DNA from: a bacterium
GTDB lineage: Bacteria > Babelota > Babeliae > Babelales > GCA-2401785
DNA: 64,000 nt
Direction: 5' to 3'
NCBI GenBank assembly: GCA_023249975.1
Contig: JAHFBP010000003.1
Location: forward strand, 37,174-101,173
Shown: positions 35,301 through 44,600 of the stretch, piece by piece
Layout: each line of letters opens with the position of its first letter
How positions within the stretch are numbered: position 1 is the first letter of the stretch
Program-made: the position numbers and the translations under genes
The notes under the pieces: model-generated
The model's database searches: none
Told to the model about the DNA's origin: nothing
Seen by the model: the letters and a program-made list of their open reading frames with translations, nothing else

Positions 35301-37702
35301 TCTTCAAATAATGCCGTAGCCGCTACTAATATTGAACTATTACCTCTTTTTGGAAGTCGCATAGAAATGGATGAAATCACACCATTGTCAACTGATGCAC
35401 CTGAATATCCTGAATACATGGTGTGCGTTTGAATTTCTTGACCTTCTTGCTCAATTGTTGCCGCCGCTCCAACCCCCGTCAATTTAAATACCCTGATCCT
35501 ATTTCCAGATGCTGCGACAAAAAATGTTCGCCCATCTTTTTGTGCCCAATCGATAAGTCTCACACCACCTAAATTCAAAACATCTCCCGCAACAGGAATT
35601 TCGGTGAATGTTTTGGCAGATTTATCGAAAGCAAATAAGACCAATTTGCCGGGGCCGCCACATACAATAATTTTGCCATCTGGACTGAAGGAAACAGCTT
35701 GGCAATACAAATTGTTAACACTGTCACCCAGCATCTTACGCGCCCATGTCAATTCTGTAAGTTTTTTGTCTGCCCCAAGTTCATAAACGGTAAAATCAAA
35801 CTTACCTTTTGCAATCGGTGCGGCAATCGCTACAGAAGTCCCGTCGGGACTCCACGAAAAATCACGAATTGGATCAAGATTGATATATTCCGTTGCAACT
35901 ACTGGAGCTTCTGTAAATTGAACACTCGCAATTGCTGGCACATCAAGTTTTGAAATAGCAGAAACCTTTGCCCCTGGTACTTGTTCACGTTTATACATCG
36001 CAGCTTTTGCCACATATCCACTTCCACTGTTATAGTCTCCTGGAATCTTTGGGCTCATTTGTATATTTCTTGCAATCTTCCAAGGGTCGAGTGCTCTGTC
36101 ATAATTATCAGGAACTTCCCAAAAGCCCCATTGGTCTTTAAGCTCTTTCCAAGAAGATGTTGATTCGTATGTAATAATTTTATTATCTACCTGATTGATC
36201 AAAGCAAGGTTGCCCGTCAAAGAACCGGTCGGGCCAACTTTTTCAAATTTTTCTTCAGCCATCGAAAGTCGAAATGTTACATAATTCGTTGTGGTATCGA
36301 CCTGAGCTTTGGAGCCTGCTATCAAAGCTGTTCCATCTTTTGTCCAACACAAATTAACAACAGGCTTGTCAGCAGCTGTTACCAAATAACCCTTATCATC
36401 AAACGCAGAAGCTAGGGCAAAATTAGTGAATATAAAGGCATTGGCAATTTTATTAACTTCATCATTGTGCTTGTAAGCTCGAACTCTTCCATCAGCGCAT
36501 CCGACAAAACAATATTCACCATTTTGGCTCCAGGTTACCGATTTAACCGATGATGCAATATCCTGTGAAAAATAAGAAAATAGTTCCATTTTTTGCAAAC
36601 CATTGGTAGTAAGATTTGTCTTATCGGCATCTGTCAATTTTACACTCGCCCAATAAGCTGTATTGAAAGCCTTAGTCATTTTTTTTGATGACCAATCACT
36701 AAAATCATAGTTATTAGGTAATGAAGTTCCCGTAATAGAATAGTAAATAGCTATAAGAAAATTTCTATAATTTATGTCACCTTCATAAACTTTAAAAACC
36801 CATGACTTTTCACCGCCCGCATACAAAAGTTGTTCATTAAAAGTTTGTTTAGAATATGCTCTTGTACTAATAGCACGAGGAGGCGCAAAAGAAAGAATAT
36901 CAATTGATCCGTTATAATTTTGAGGCATATAGTATGATTGCTCCATGCGAGTGATAGATTCAATCATACCTTCTTTATTTACCTTAACCTTCCAAACAGC
37001 TATCAATGTATCTGCGGTAGATGTCTTGAGGGTAGCAGTTGTTTTTGTTCCAGCTGCGGCAACATAAAACCAGTCAACGGGAGAAAATGAATTTCCCTCA
37101 TTGCTACTTTCGGTTAAATATTTCCCATTAATATCTTTGAGCGAACTGATAGCCAAAGCCTTGACCTCACCCTGCCAAACAGGAGAGCCTCCACCACTTT
37201 TGTTCGTGTTATATTTGTATGAAAATTTATTTTGAATTGATTCAAATGACCAATATTGAAGGGGGAAATTTGGTTGAATAGAAAAGACCACAATGTCTTC
37301 GGCCTGGTCATTTTTACCTGCAACAAATAGATATTGTTTATCTGTTTGTTCAATGCCAACATAAGCCTGCCCTAACTTGCCATTGACCGTATCGCTCCAA
37401 GCAAGTGCTGTCACCGTTGAAAATGCTGGAATAGTCTGAGAATTATTTGGAGGACGCGTATAGTCAGTGCTGTGACTTACCCATTTTGTTCCGTCAAATC
37501 TCCATACCTGAAATCCACCATCAACAGCCACAGCACAATACTGACCATCTGGGCTCATTGAAAAAAGGCTCATAGCGCCTTCTACTTCAAACATAGACGA
37601 CGAAGTATCTGCTGGCCGACAATCATCAATAGCGAAAAAATTAATTATCCATAACGCGACCATTATTCGAATGAATATTGATTTTTTATTTTGAACCATC
37701 AT
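32315..37702 (-). CDS. Giant secreted beta-propeller (WD40-like) protein, 1,795 aa
   Basis: Signal peptide (IFIRIMVALWIINFFAI). Residues ~40-930 contain WD40-type blades: SMSPDGQYCAVAVDGGFQVW (~50), VTWSQNGEYCFVGCADG (~390), VNLCWTKDGTALIAG (~450), FSWSPDGTSVAIA, VSFSPDGKIIVCGG (~680), giving probably two propellers. Residues ~1000-1580 are alpha-helical with long Ala/Asn/Lys runs (coiled-coil-like). Residues ~1580-1622 are a tandem 12-residue repeat TTDTGAKKPDVT. The last ~170 residues are beta-rich (YVRLRVGTDYLKLDNGKLVK, SSSYVSVQTYS, RAYFKLFDNGTVGVFNPD), trefoil-like. Runs of G precede the ATG. WD40 giants are common in protist-associated bacteria; a host-interaction role is inference. Confidence 0.75.
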   Translation of the reverse strand: MMVQNKKSIFIRIMVALWIINFFAIDDCRPADTSSSMFEVEGAMSLFSMSPDGQYCAVAVDGGFQVWRFDGTKWVSHSTDYTRPPNNSQTIPAFSTVTALAWSDTVNGKLGQAYVGIEQTDKQYLFVAGKNDQAEDIVVFSIQPNFPLQYWSFESIQNKFSYKYNTNKSGGGSPVWQGEVKALAISSLKDINGKYLTESSNEGNSFSPVDWFYVAAAGTKTTATLKTSTADTLIAVWKVKVNKEGMIESITRMEQSYYMPQNYNGSIDILSFAPPRAISTRAYSKQTFNEQLLYAGGEKSWVFKVYEGDINYRNFLIAIYYSITGTSLPNNYDFSDWSSKKMTKAFNTAYWASVKLTDADKTNLTTNGLQKMELFSYFSQDIASSVKSVTWSQNGEYCFVGCADGRVRAYKHNDEVNKIANAFIFTNFALASAFDDKGYLVTAADKPVVNLCWTKDGTALIAGSKAQVDTTTNYVTFRLSMAEEKFEKVGPTGSLTGNLALINQVDNKIITYESTSSWKELKDQWGFWEVPDNYDRALDPWKIARNIQMSPKIPGDYNSGSGYVAKAAMYKREQVPGAKVSAISKLDVPAIASVQFTEAPVVATEYINLDPIRDFSWSPDGTSVAIAAPIAKGKFDFTVYELGADKKLTELTWARKMLGDSVNNLYCQAVSFSPDGKIIVCGGPGKLVLFAFDKSAKTFTEIPVAGDVLNLGGVRLIDWAQKDGRTFFVAASGNRIRVFKLTGVGAAATIEQEGQEIQTHTMYSGYSGASVDNGVISSISMRLPKRGNSSILVAATALFEDKSSLKIFSPQVFNNNSNTLLTATLGHLDLVADKTTQPGTTINKIKPTFAAWGRSDDDSDYLVLTEGNYYGVFKIKTTDITNAIGSYVRTDETGVEKISADNLQISDLSSDLTHVEWVSSPAGYLIFGCNVTGTTLESKLSLYKFNPGFDAATGEWAMGKTALTKVDVTFANTLAWSKLKFIKNMTMIGASGARRSVAGQTDAQETFRTYTTAELAAKLSSSKSIYEEIRSKKSGAELASIAALQTKLDGIVRGIASSKPVADFTNDANALKGSIDSINRMAQSVTDANLTDLPKANDVDALISNYQRSFDANKLSTPEVQLNYSVTDYTSTLGKDGKTVVSGSVKGASAKVKLLDAQTDANALTAIKFNIPGIADMVSDNDLSQKSLLQLCIDCANTKANAVDIAGAQVYEKFFSDNISTAQAPQQAVSDVLGQLGTYQTKTSEILNEITPKYNAAMGSELARMQSKAAELSLTINGQLLADQATVLVKKANDAVVAVTSLAQTDPRPNNFVNTINALMPAVANANNDIQGIVTLFNNQKAAIASATVVQIEDARKNFAAMNAAINQSDSANKLQALATAVNAVTAQQTTIVQQIQANIASLGIEQLITSAKAMYEGASGLSAKYTALNARFATTFKTSTDQLAPLQKQLNDLKLAATDAGLVVAQGMISAINTLVTTINTAKTNLDQAYADVTMNEAAVLGATSVAAAQDANTKMLTAKVKFDTNYSVITTGIDTDLPAKITDLQTKITQLSAVSVTPQVVAQSGDKGISGDKVVPPADTGAKASDATTTDTGAKKPDVTTTDTGAKKPDVTTTDTGAKASDTKTKADTALLTSANVPLDITTLSEGTYVRLRVGTDYLKLDNGKLVKATSKANATSFIASLPSSSTLQLASAANLINLSIVDVPLTLNQNQLRPSESSSYVSVQTYSTALPAISAFGFEADDQFNNQLSVVLNSQARAYFKLFDNGTVGVFNPDFKPVSKAQASLIVIEAFK
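32841..32965 (-). repeat. 36-bp tandem repeat coding TTDTGAKKPDVT
   Basis: About 3.5 copies, period 36 bp (12 codons), within the 1,795-residue gene. First and second copies are near-identical at DNA level; the outer copies read GAKASD. No unique spacers, so not CRISPR. The unit is a hydrophilic, Thr-rich linker. Confidence 0.85.
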
Positions 37703-37741
37703 CGATTCCCCCCGGACATCAATTAATGCTTTTCAATCTAC

Positions 37742-37769
37742 AAAGTATTAATCAGCACACTGGAGTCAA
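37742..37769 (-). promoter_or_regulatory. Weak candidate promoter for the WD40 giant
   Basis: Minus-strand TTGACT (37769-37764), 16-base spacer, TACTTT (37747-37742). Only three of six -10 bases match, so low confidence. Confidence 0.25.
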
Positions 37770-37841
37770 AGGCAAAAACCCAGACTCTTAACTCATTACA
37801 AAATACCAATTTCTAATAGAATAAGTCGACAAATTAAAAAA

Positions 37842-37870
37842 GGGCACACACGTTCTCACCTGCATGCCCC
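37842..37870 (-). terminator. Rho-independent terminator of the octapeptide/Gly-tail gene
   Basis: GGGGCATGC at one side pairs with (G)TGTGCCC, on the minus strand followed by TTTTTTAATTT. Almost the same element ends the 1,043-residue gene at 41599-41628. Confidence 0.75.
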
Positions 37871-37895
37871 TTAAGATCAAAGTTATAGGAAGTTT

Positions 37896-38588
37896 TTAGT
37901 CCTCACCCATCGCGGCAGAGCTAACTGGAGCCCCACCAGACGGAACTGTATTGGAAGGAGCCACTGGGAATGGACTACCTGGAGCCGAGGGCACCCCTCC
38001 TCCTAAGCCTCCACCAAACACAAGCCCGCCAGGCAAGCCACTGCCCAATGAAAGGCTTGGTGATACAGCTGATAACCCAGTATTTGTGGCTGTATTAGCG
38101 CCTAACGCCCCAAGAACAAAGGTTGGTTGCGTTAGGGTCATGGTTGTAGCAGGAGTTGTAACGGCTGTTTTGGCTGTTGTAGTCCCCGTCGCAGCAGATT
38201 GAGTAATGGGTACTGGTGATGCAGAGGCTAATCCCAGAGCGTTTTGCTGGGCAGATGTCAACGTTTGAACCTGTGCTTTAGTTAAATTTTGCACCTGAGC
38301 CGGTATTAACCATTCAATTTGTTGTGACGTCAAAGAGGAAAACCAAGAAGATACACTTTGCGCACTTAATCCCTGAACCTGCGATTGAGTTAATGCTTGA
38401 ATTTGCGCTGTTGTTAAAGCTTGTATTTGAGCAACCGTTAATTCTGCAATTTGAGCCGACGTAAAGTAAGTTATTTGTGTTGGCGTAAAAGCGGCTATTT
38501 GCATAGATGTTGACGTTGCTGAATACAATGCAATATCACCCACAATTGAAAACCACATAATCAAACTTAAAATTAATTGTTTGTTCAT
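37896..38588 (-). CDS. Secreted octapeptide-repeat protein with Gly-rich tail
   Basis: About 230 residues: signal peptide (NKQLILSLIMWFSIVGDIALY), ~110 residues of eight-residue repeats of the form LTTAQIQA (FTPTQITY, FTSAQIAE, LTVAQIQA, LTTAQIQA, LTQSQVQG, and so on), then a Thr/Ala linker and a Gly/Pro-rich tail ending LPGGLVFGGGLGGGVPSA and terminating in GED. The start at 38588 places the ATG directly before the signal peptide; the frame extends to 38609. The octapeptide array is probably an alpha-helical solenoid. The Gly tail and terminator closely match those of the 1,043-residue protein. Confidence 0.7.
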   Translation of the reverse strand: MNKQLILSLIMWFSIVGDIALYSATSTSMQIAAFTPTQITYFTSAQIAELTVAQIQALTTAQIQALTQSQVQGLSAQSVSSWFSSLTSQQIEWLIPAQVQNLTKAQVQTLTSAQQNALGLASASPVPITQSAATGTTTAKTAVTTPATTMTLTQPTFVLGALGANTATNTGLSAVSPSLSLGSGLPGGLVFGGGLGGGVPSAPGSPFPVAPSNTVPSGGAPVSSAAMGED

Positions 38589-38671
38589 ATATACATTCTG
38601 GCAAAACACACAAAAAATTACTTTTTAATGCTCGCCAATCTCTCAATGAAAAATTCAAAATCATAAAAGAA

Positions 38672-38695
38672 ACATGCAGGCTTTCACCTGCATGT
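38672..38695 (-). terminator. Hairpin terminator of the 559-residue octapeptide protein gene
   Basis: Perfect 9-bp arms acatgcagg (38672-38680) and cctgcatgt (38687-38695), six-base loop; on the minus strand followed by TTCTTTTA. It lies 76 bases past the stop at 38771. Confidence 0.7.
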
Positions 38696-38770
38696 CATGT
38701 GAAGCCGAAGTTACACCTGAATATCTATGATAGTCAAGGATCATAACTTGAACCAAATTGAAAGCGATAA

Positions 38771-40450
38771 CTATACTGCCGTAAACGCCTGTATTTGCGC
38801 TTGGCTCAAAACTTGTATTTGTGCTTGGGTCAATGCTTGTATTTGTTGAATTGAACCAACAGCCCCTGTCGTCAATCCAGCTATTTGTGTGGTGCTCAAA
38901 GCCTGTATTTGTGTTGTCGTCAAAGCGACTATCTGAGATTGAGTCAATGATTGTATTTGAGGAACCGTTAAAGCTTGTATTTGCGTTGTAGTTATACCCG
39001 CTATTTGAGCTGCAGTTAATGATGACAGCACCATTGCAAGTTGCGCCGTTGTAAACGTACCTATTTGTGCGGGTGAATATGCTGTTATTCGTGCAGCAGT
39101 GATCGCCGCTCCAACTGATGAGCTCATACTTGCTATTTGTGCAGCTGTCCAATTTGCAGATTGAGCCTGTGCTTGTGAAAGAGACAATGCCGCCAATTGT
39201 TGTGATGTTAGAGCGGCCAATTGCGCCGATGTTAAAGCCGTAATTTGCGTTGGCGTCAAAGCTTGAATTTGAGTTGTTGTTATACCCGCTATTTGAGCGG
39301 CACTCAATGATGGTAATACCGTTGCAAGTTGATCTATCGTAAATGTACCTATTTGTGTTGGGCTATATGCTGTTATTCGAGCAGCAGTGATCGCTGATCC
39401 AACCGATGAGCTCATACTTGCTATTTGCGCTGAAGTCCAATTTGATGATTGCGCTTGTGCTTGCGCAAGAGACAATGCCGCCAATTGTGGTGATGTTAAA
39501 GCAGCCAATTGCGCCGATGTCAAAGCCGTAATTTGTGCTGTTGTCAAAGCTTGTATTTGACTCGTCGTCAAAGCTGCAATTTGAGCTGCCGTAAACGCTG
39601 CAATTTGTGTTGATGTCAAAGCTGCAATTTGTGCCGCCGTAAATGCTGCAATTTGCGAGGGTGTAAAATAAGTAATTTGTGTTGGTGAAAATGCAGCTAC
39701 TTGCAATGAAGTTGCTCCCGCCGCCGCAGCTACTGGAGTTTGCGCAGCAATCACACTTGTAGTTGCTGCTGTTGTTGTTGCTGCCGGAGTAACCGCAATA
39801 TTAGTAAAAGCGATATTGCCATTATTTAGACCACCAAACCCAACATAGAGCTGTGATGTAAAATTATACAGCGGATGTCCTTGTGGAATGTTTACTACCA
39901 CCGGTGTGGCAATACCTGGAAGAGTCACACTCAGCACGTTGTTAATCAAACTGACTGAATAGTTTTGTGCACCTGAAGTTGTAGCAAAAGGCGTTCTTAA
40001 TTGATAGGCATTTGAACCTGCATATGATGATAAATTGGCAGGCCATGTTGCCGTTGTATTTGAAGCATCATCATCAGTACTTGACCTGATTGCAAAATAC
40101 GCATTGCCCCAACCCCCAAACGTTATTGACACAGCATTACCTTGCCCGCGACCATCATTTGTACTTGGTTGAGCAACAAGTGACAATGAAAGATAAATAT
40201 CCCCTAGATTCGCTGTTTTTTGTGCAGTAAAAGAAAGTGTTCCACCCCCCACAGGGATAACAGCCCCTCCACTGGGGTAAACAAATCCTCTTCCTGCAGA
40301 TAATGTAGCCGTTGGCCCTGTTGTCGAAAAATTAGGGCCGGTGTACGTAAAGTTTGGATAAGATGTTGCTGTCGCTGCATAGACCACACTATAGGTTAAC
40401 CCCAACATCCCTATCGCCACACCTAAAACTATCCCGATTCGCCGTTTCAT
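38771..40450 (-). CDS. Secreted protein: beta-sandwich domain plus long octapeptide array
   Basis: 559 residues. Signal peptide to AYA-type end (VVYAATA). Residues ~27-230 form a beta-rich domain (FTYTGPNF, GTLSFTAQKT, LSLSLVAQPSTNDGRGQGN, QLYVGFGGLNNGNIAFTNI) like a lectin/sandwich fold. Residues ~250-559 are octapeptides such as FTAAQIAA and LTSAQLAA. Within them a 96-residue block (12 octads, carrying SMSSSVGAAITAARITAYSP) occurs twice, 288 bp apart. AAGGGAGTG precedes the ATG. The N-terminal domain is nearly the same as that of the next gene upstream. No known family; surface-exposed solenoid is inferred. Confidence 0.75.
   Translation of the reverse strand: MKRRIGIVLGVAIGMLGLTYSVVYAATATSYPNFTYTGPNFSTTGPTATLSAGRGFVYPSGGAVIPVGGGTLSFTAQKTANLGDIYLSLSLVAQPSTNDGRGQGNAVSITFGGWGNAYFAIRSSTDDDASNTTATWPANLSSYAGSNAYQLRTPFATTSGAQNYSVSLINNVLSVTLPGIATPVVVNIPQGHPLYNFTSQLYVGFGGLNNGNIAFTNIAVTPAATTTAATTSVIAAQTPVAAAAGATSLQVAAFSPTQITYFTPSQIAAFTAAQIAALTSTQIAAFTAAQIAALTTSQIQALTTAQITALTSAQLAALTSPQLAALSLAQAQAQSSNWTSAQIASMSSSVGSAITAARITAYSPTQIGTFTIDQLATVLPSLSAAQIAGITTTQIQALTPTQITALTSAQLAALTSQQLAALSLSQAQAQSANWTAAQIASMSSSVGAAITAARITAYSPAQIGTFTTAQLAMVLSSLTAAQIAGITTTQIQALTVPQIQSLTQSQIVALTTTQIQALSTTQIAGLTTGAVGSIQQIQALTQAQIQVLSQAQIQAFTAV
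39061..39560 (-). repeat. 288-bp tandem duplication within the octapeptide array
   Basis: Plus-strand text ctatttgtg at 39061 and 39349 begins two long stretches that agree at most positions, a 288-bp (96-codon, 12-octad) period. Each copy codes the non-octad interruption SMSSSVG-AAITAARITAYSP. Confidence 0.75.
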
Positions 40451-40608
40451 GAAAACACTCCCTTTTGTTAAATATTCATACGTAAATATTGATTACATGG
40501 AAATCAGACAAGCTGTCTTTGAGTTCTTGCTTATTCAAAAATAGCTAGTGGTCATAGAAAAAGTCGATAAATTAACAATTTAGGAACAAGTCTGATTAAG
40601 TTGCATAT

Positions 40609-41562
40609 CTAAGACGAACTAAATGCTTGAATTTGCGCTAATGATAAAACAGCTATTTGTGATTGAGTAAATGCTGACAACTGCGCGGCAGTTAAAACTA
40701 TTATTTGAGCCGTTGTTAAGGCGGCCACTTGAGCTGTTGTCAAAGCACTTATTTGAGCTGATGTTAAATTCTGAATTTGAGCTGGAGTTAAAACTGCTAT
40801 TTGGTCCGGAGAAAGTGTAGCTATTGCTATTGAAAGCTCTACCATGCTCAAGGCTTGCAATTGTGCCGTTGTCAAAGTTGCTACAGTTGTTACTGCCGGA
40901 GCAACCGCAATATTAGTAAAAGCGATATTGCCATTATTTAGACCACCAAACCCAACATAGAGCTGTGATGTAAAATTATACAGAGGATGCCCTTGTGGAA
41001 TACTTACCTTCACCAGTGTGATAATACCTGGAAGAGTTACACTCAGCACATTGTTAATCAAACTGACTGAATAGTTTTGTGCACCTGTAGTTGTAGAAAA
41101 TGATGTTTTTAAGTGATAGGCATTTGAACCTGCATATGATGACAAATTGGCAGGCCATGTTGCGGTCATATTTGAGGCATCATCATCCGTACTTGACCTG
41201 ATTGCAAGATACGCATTACCCCAACCCCCAAACGTTATTGACACAGCATTGCCTTGCCCGCGACCATCATTTGTACTTGGTTGAGCAACAAGTGACAATG
41301 AAAGATAAATATCCCCAGGATTCGTTGTTTTTTGTGCAGTAAAAGAAAGTGTTCCACCCCCGACTGGGATAACAGCCCCTCCACTGGGATAAATAAATCC
41401 TCTTCCTGCAGATAATGTAGCCGTTGGCCCGGTTGCCGTAAAATTAGGGCCAGTGTACGTAAAGTTTGGATAAGATGTTGCTGTAGCTGCATAGACCACA
41501 TTATAGGTTAATCCCAACGTCCCTATCGCCACACCTAAAACTATCGCGATTTGCCGTTTCAT
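40609..41562 (-). CDS. Secreted beta-sandwich plus short octapeptide protein (paralogue)
   Basis: 317 residues. Signal peptide and beta-rich N-terminal domain are about 95% alike at DNA level to the neighbouring 559-residue gene over the ~660 bp I compared (shift ~1,112 bp). The C-terminal octapeptide part has only about ten units (LTTAQLQA, LTPAQIQN, LTSAQISA, LTTAQVAA, FTQSQIAV). Leader AGGGAGTATTTTC before ATG is like that of its neighbours. A recent tandem duplicate whose octapeptide array has grown or shrunk. Function unknown. Confidence 0.75.
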   Translation of the reverse strand: MKRQIAIVLGVAIGTLGLTYNVVYAATATSYPNFTYTGPNFTATGPTATLSAGRGFIYPSGGAVIPVGGGTLSFTAQKTTNPGDIYLSLSLVAQPSTNDGRGQGNAVSITFGGWGNAYLAIRSSTDDDASNMTATWPANLSSYAGSNAYHLKTSFSTTTGAQNYSVSLINNVLSVTLPGIITLVKVSIPQGHPLYNFTSQLYVGFGGLNNGNIAFTNIAVAPAVTTVATLTTAQLQALSMVELSIAIATLSPDQIAVLTPAQIQNLTSAQISALTTAQVAALTTAQIIVLTAAQLSAFTQSQIAVLSLAQIQAFSSS

Positions 41563-41598
41563 GAAAATACTCCCTGTTTTTTAGCATTCATAAAAAAA

Positions 41599-41628
41599 GG
41601 GGCGTACAAGTTTCCACCTGCATGCCCC
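41599..41628 (-). terminator. Rho-independent terminator of the 1,043-residue gene
   Basis: Arms ggggcgt (41599-41605) and atgcccc (41622-41628, one G-T pair), followed on the minus strand by seven T. Surrounding sequence (cacctgcatgccccttaaga) is shared with the terminator near 37860. Confidence 0.75.
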
Positions 41629-41653
41629 TTAAGATCAAAATTGTAGGAGTTTT

Positions 41654-44600
41654 TTAGTCCCCACCCACCGCGCCAGCGCCAGCAGGTTGAACAATGGCCG
41701 TACCTGCAGCAGGTTGTGATAAAGCACCTCCTGATACAGGACCACCACCAAACACAAATCCACCTAGTCCACCACCCAAGGTCAATCCTGATTGAGTACC
41801 CAGACCAGCACCCAGCCCCGTTGGAGTGGCTGGTGCAGCAGGAGCCCCTGCAGAAAGCTTGTTCAAAATATTCTGAACGTACCACGTAATTGTTGGAGAG
41901 CCCTGCGTTGCAAAGGCATTACGTATGTTGCCCTTTACTGCATCATAGGTAGCTTGCCAGCCCTTGGTTGTCGCACCTGTGATTGATGAAGCAACATCCG
42001 AAGTCGCATTATACAGTCTTAGTGCCTTGGCAAGCATTTGATTGACATCATCAGCAGTGCCTGCGCCACCAGGAGTAAGAGTATTAAGTTGTGTCAGAAG
42101 CGCACCAAAATCACTGGTAAATTGACTCACGCTCACCGTATAAAATTGTGAATTGAGTTGACTGTTAATATACGCTGCAATAGCTGGATCGAATGCATTA
42201 GGAGCAGTCAAAGCACTGGTATATGCAGCTTGCAACTTAGCTTGTTTAGCAGTATCAAGAACAATGGTTGGAGCAATGGCTCGTGCTGATTTTAAGGTGC
42301 TGGCCATTACACTTTCTATCCAAGATGAACTCTTAAGATTATTCTGGGTCACTTCGTCATTATATTTCACATAATCAGCTGCAGCATTTTCGGTAAATAC
42401 CGTGAGGCTTTGATCAAATGCGCTCAATGCTCGCAATGATTGAATTTGGGCTTGCAATTCTGTATTTCCAACAACTGCTGGATATGCCTTAATGATATCA
42501 ATCATTTTATTAAATTGCGCAAACGCAGCATCGTTTCCTGGTTGCATAACTGCGGCAGACAAGTCCTGCAATTTCATAAAGTGATCATTATTTGATGATG
42601 CATAAGTACCACCAGTTTTATTAATCAACCACGCAAGTGATGTTGCATCATTTTTAGCTTCTGCAAATGCAGTTGAATATTCAGTAATTTCTTGAGCCAA
42701 GTTTCCAACACCACTCCACAAGCGAGCTCTGTTGAAGGCCTTGTTGCCATCAGTGACTGAAGATTTTGAGAATATCGTTCCCATGGCCACATCACCAAAG
42801 GTAATCATGCTGTCACTACCAATGATCATGTACTTGCCCGTACTTGGATCTTGGAATTTGAATGTCTTTGAGCCGTCAGTATTTGAGCCCTGAACAATTG
42901 CCCCGAAATAATACGGCGTAGTCCCAGATTGGAATGCAAGCGATCCGTCAGCCTGCTTCATCAAAACCGCATCACTTGAAGTAATTACAGGAGTCGTTTT
43001 AGTGGTATCAATGTTGTAAACACGGAACTTGAGACCCACATTTTTATTACTATCAAGTTCAACAATAAAGTGTGTTAATGGATTGAATAAACTCACTTCC
43101 TTCATTGGGATCTTCATACCCAATGCACCGAACCAATCAACGTGCAAATAACGCGTGCTGGTTTTTCCGTCAGCAGCAGTAAATGGGAATGAGATTGCAA
43201 CAGTCGAATCACTGGTAAACACATCACCTGATGCGGCAAGTGTTACCGGATCGTTAATGGTCACATTTGCAAGCATGGCCTTTTTCTTCAAGTAGGTCAT
43301 GGTGTCAGTAATTGTTTTTGTGTTCCATTTATTAGGATCAAAATTACTAGTGTAATAAAGACCAAATTCATTCAACACGGCAGCCAGTTGAGCAATGGTG
43401 TTGGCTGGATTGTCACACAAGGTTTTGTATTGTGCCAAAATTGCCGCAATGTCACCCGTATTGAGTTGACTGTTAAGAACAAACTCAACGGTAAAGGTTG
43501 TTGCAGCACTTTGAGTAACAGGAACAGTGTATGCTCCTTTTGAATCTGGTGCAAAAATACGCGCTACTCCATTGGCATCAAGAGCTAAATACAAACCGCC
43601 TGAATTCTTAAATCGTACTGCGCCTGTTGCACCAGAACTATTAGAATCTATTTCAACCGTAAATACCGTTGCGGCCACTGAAGCTGCGTCTGCGGCGTTA
43701 TACGTTGTGTTGAAGGTCAATAATGAATGAGCTGCATCACCACCAGATTGTGGCATTTGCAAATCAGAACTGGCACCATCTGTTGCCAATATCACAGAAA
43801 GTACATACAAATTTGAACTATCAGCGGGCTTTGTGGTAACAAGACGTTTGATGATGATGGAAGCTGCTGGAGTGAATTTGGTTGCAGAAGCTGAAACACC
43901 CAGGGATCCGTCAGTGTTTTTTACCAAGTAACCCAAGGACCCTGCTTTAAGATACACATGTGGAGTTGGCTGTCCCTGAAGAATTGCATCTATTTTGCCA
44001 AAGTCAGTTGTTGCAGCAGCAAGATTTGCAGCCGCGGTTGTTGCAGCATCTTGTTGAGCCTTCGCAGCTGATTGTTGAGCAGCAGCAACCGTTGTTATCA
44101 CAAATGTTGTTGCATCAGATTGTTGCATAGAACCAAAAACCCCTGAATCAGACATGGTATAGGCATAAAATTTGGCAGGAGCACTTGTTCCCAATACCAA
44201 ATATGATTGCTGGTTTGGATCAGAAAGATTAATACCTACCTTAATCTTGAAAGTTCCATTAGCGACAATCGGCATAACTTGTGCTCCGTACCCAATATCA
44301 CGAGGAGAAGCTTCAAACTTTGCCCATTTCCATAAAGGATCGCTCAATGCCTTCAGTCCTGACAAATTACGTACCCACAAGTATCCATTTCCATCGGTGC
44401 CTTTTGTGGCATCGGTAACAAGTGCTGGGTTAGTACTTGCAACAGCAAAGGTATATTGCCCATTTGCACCAGAAGCATCAGGGGCTACCTTGCAGGTGAT
44501 TGTAATATTCGCAGCTTGGGCTTGAGTTGTTGAAGTGCCCATCATTCCAGTTACAGGATCAACGGTCAAATATGTTCCTGAAGCAGTCCCTACTTGCAAC

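Noticed and set aside
38300..39760. Octapeptide DNA as tandem noncoding satellite
   Set aside because: The reading frame is open throughout and the repeats follow codons.
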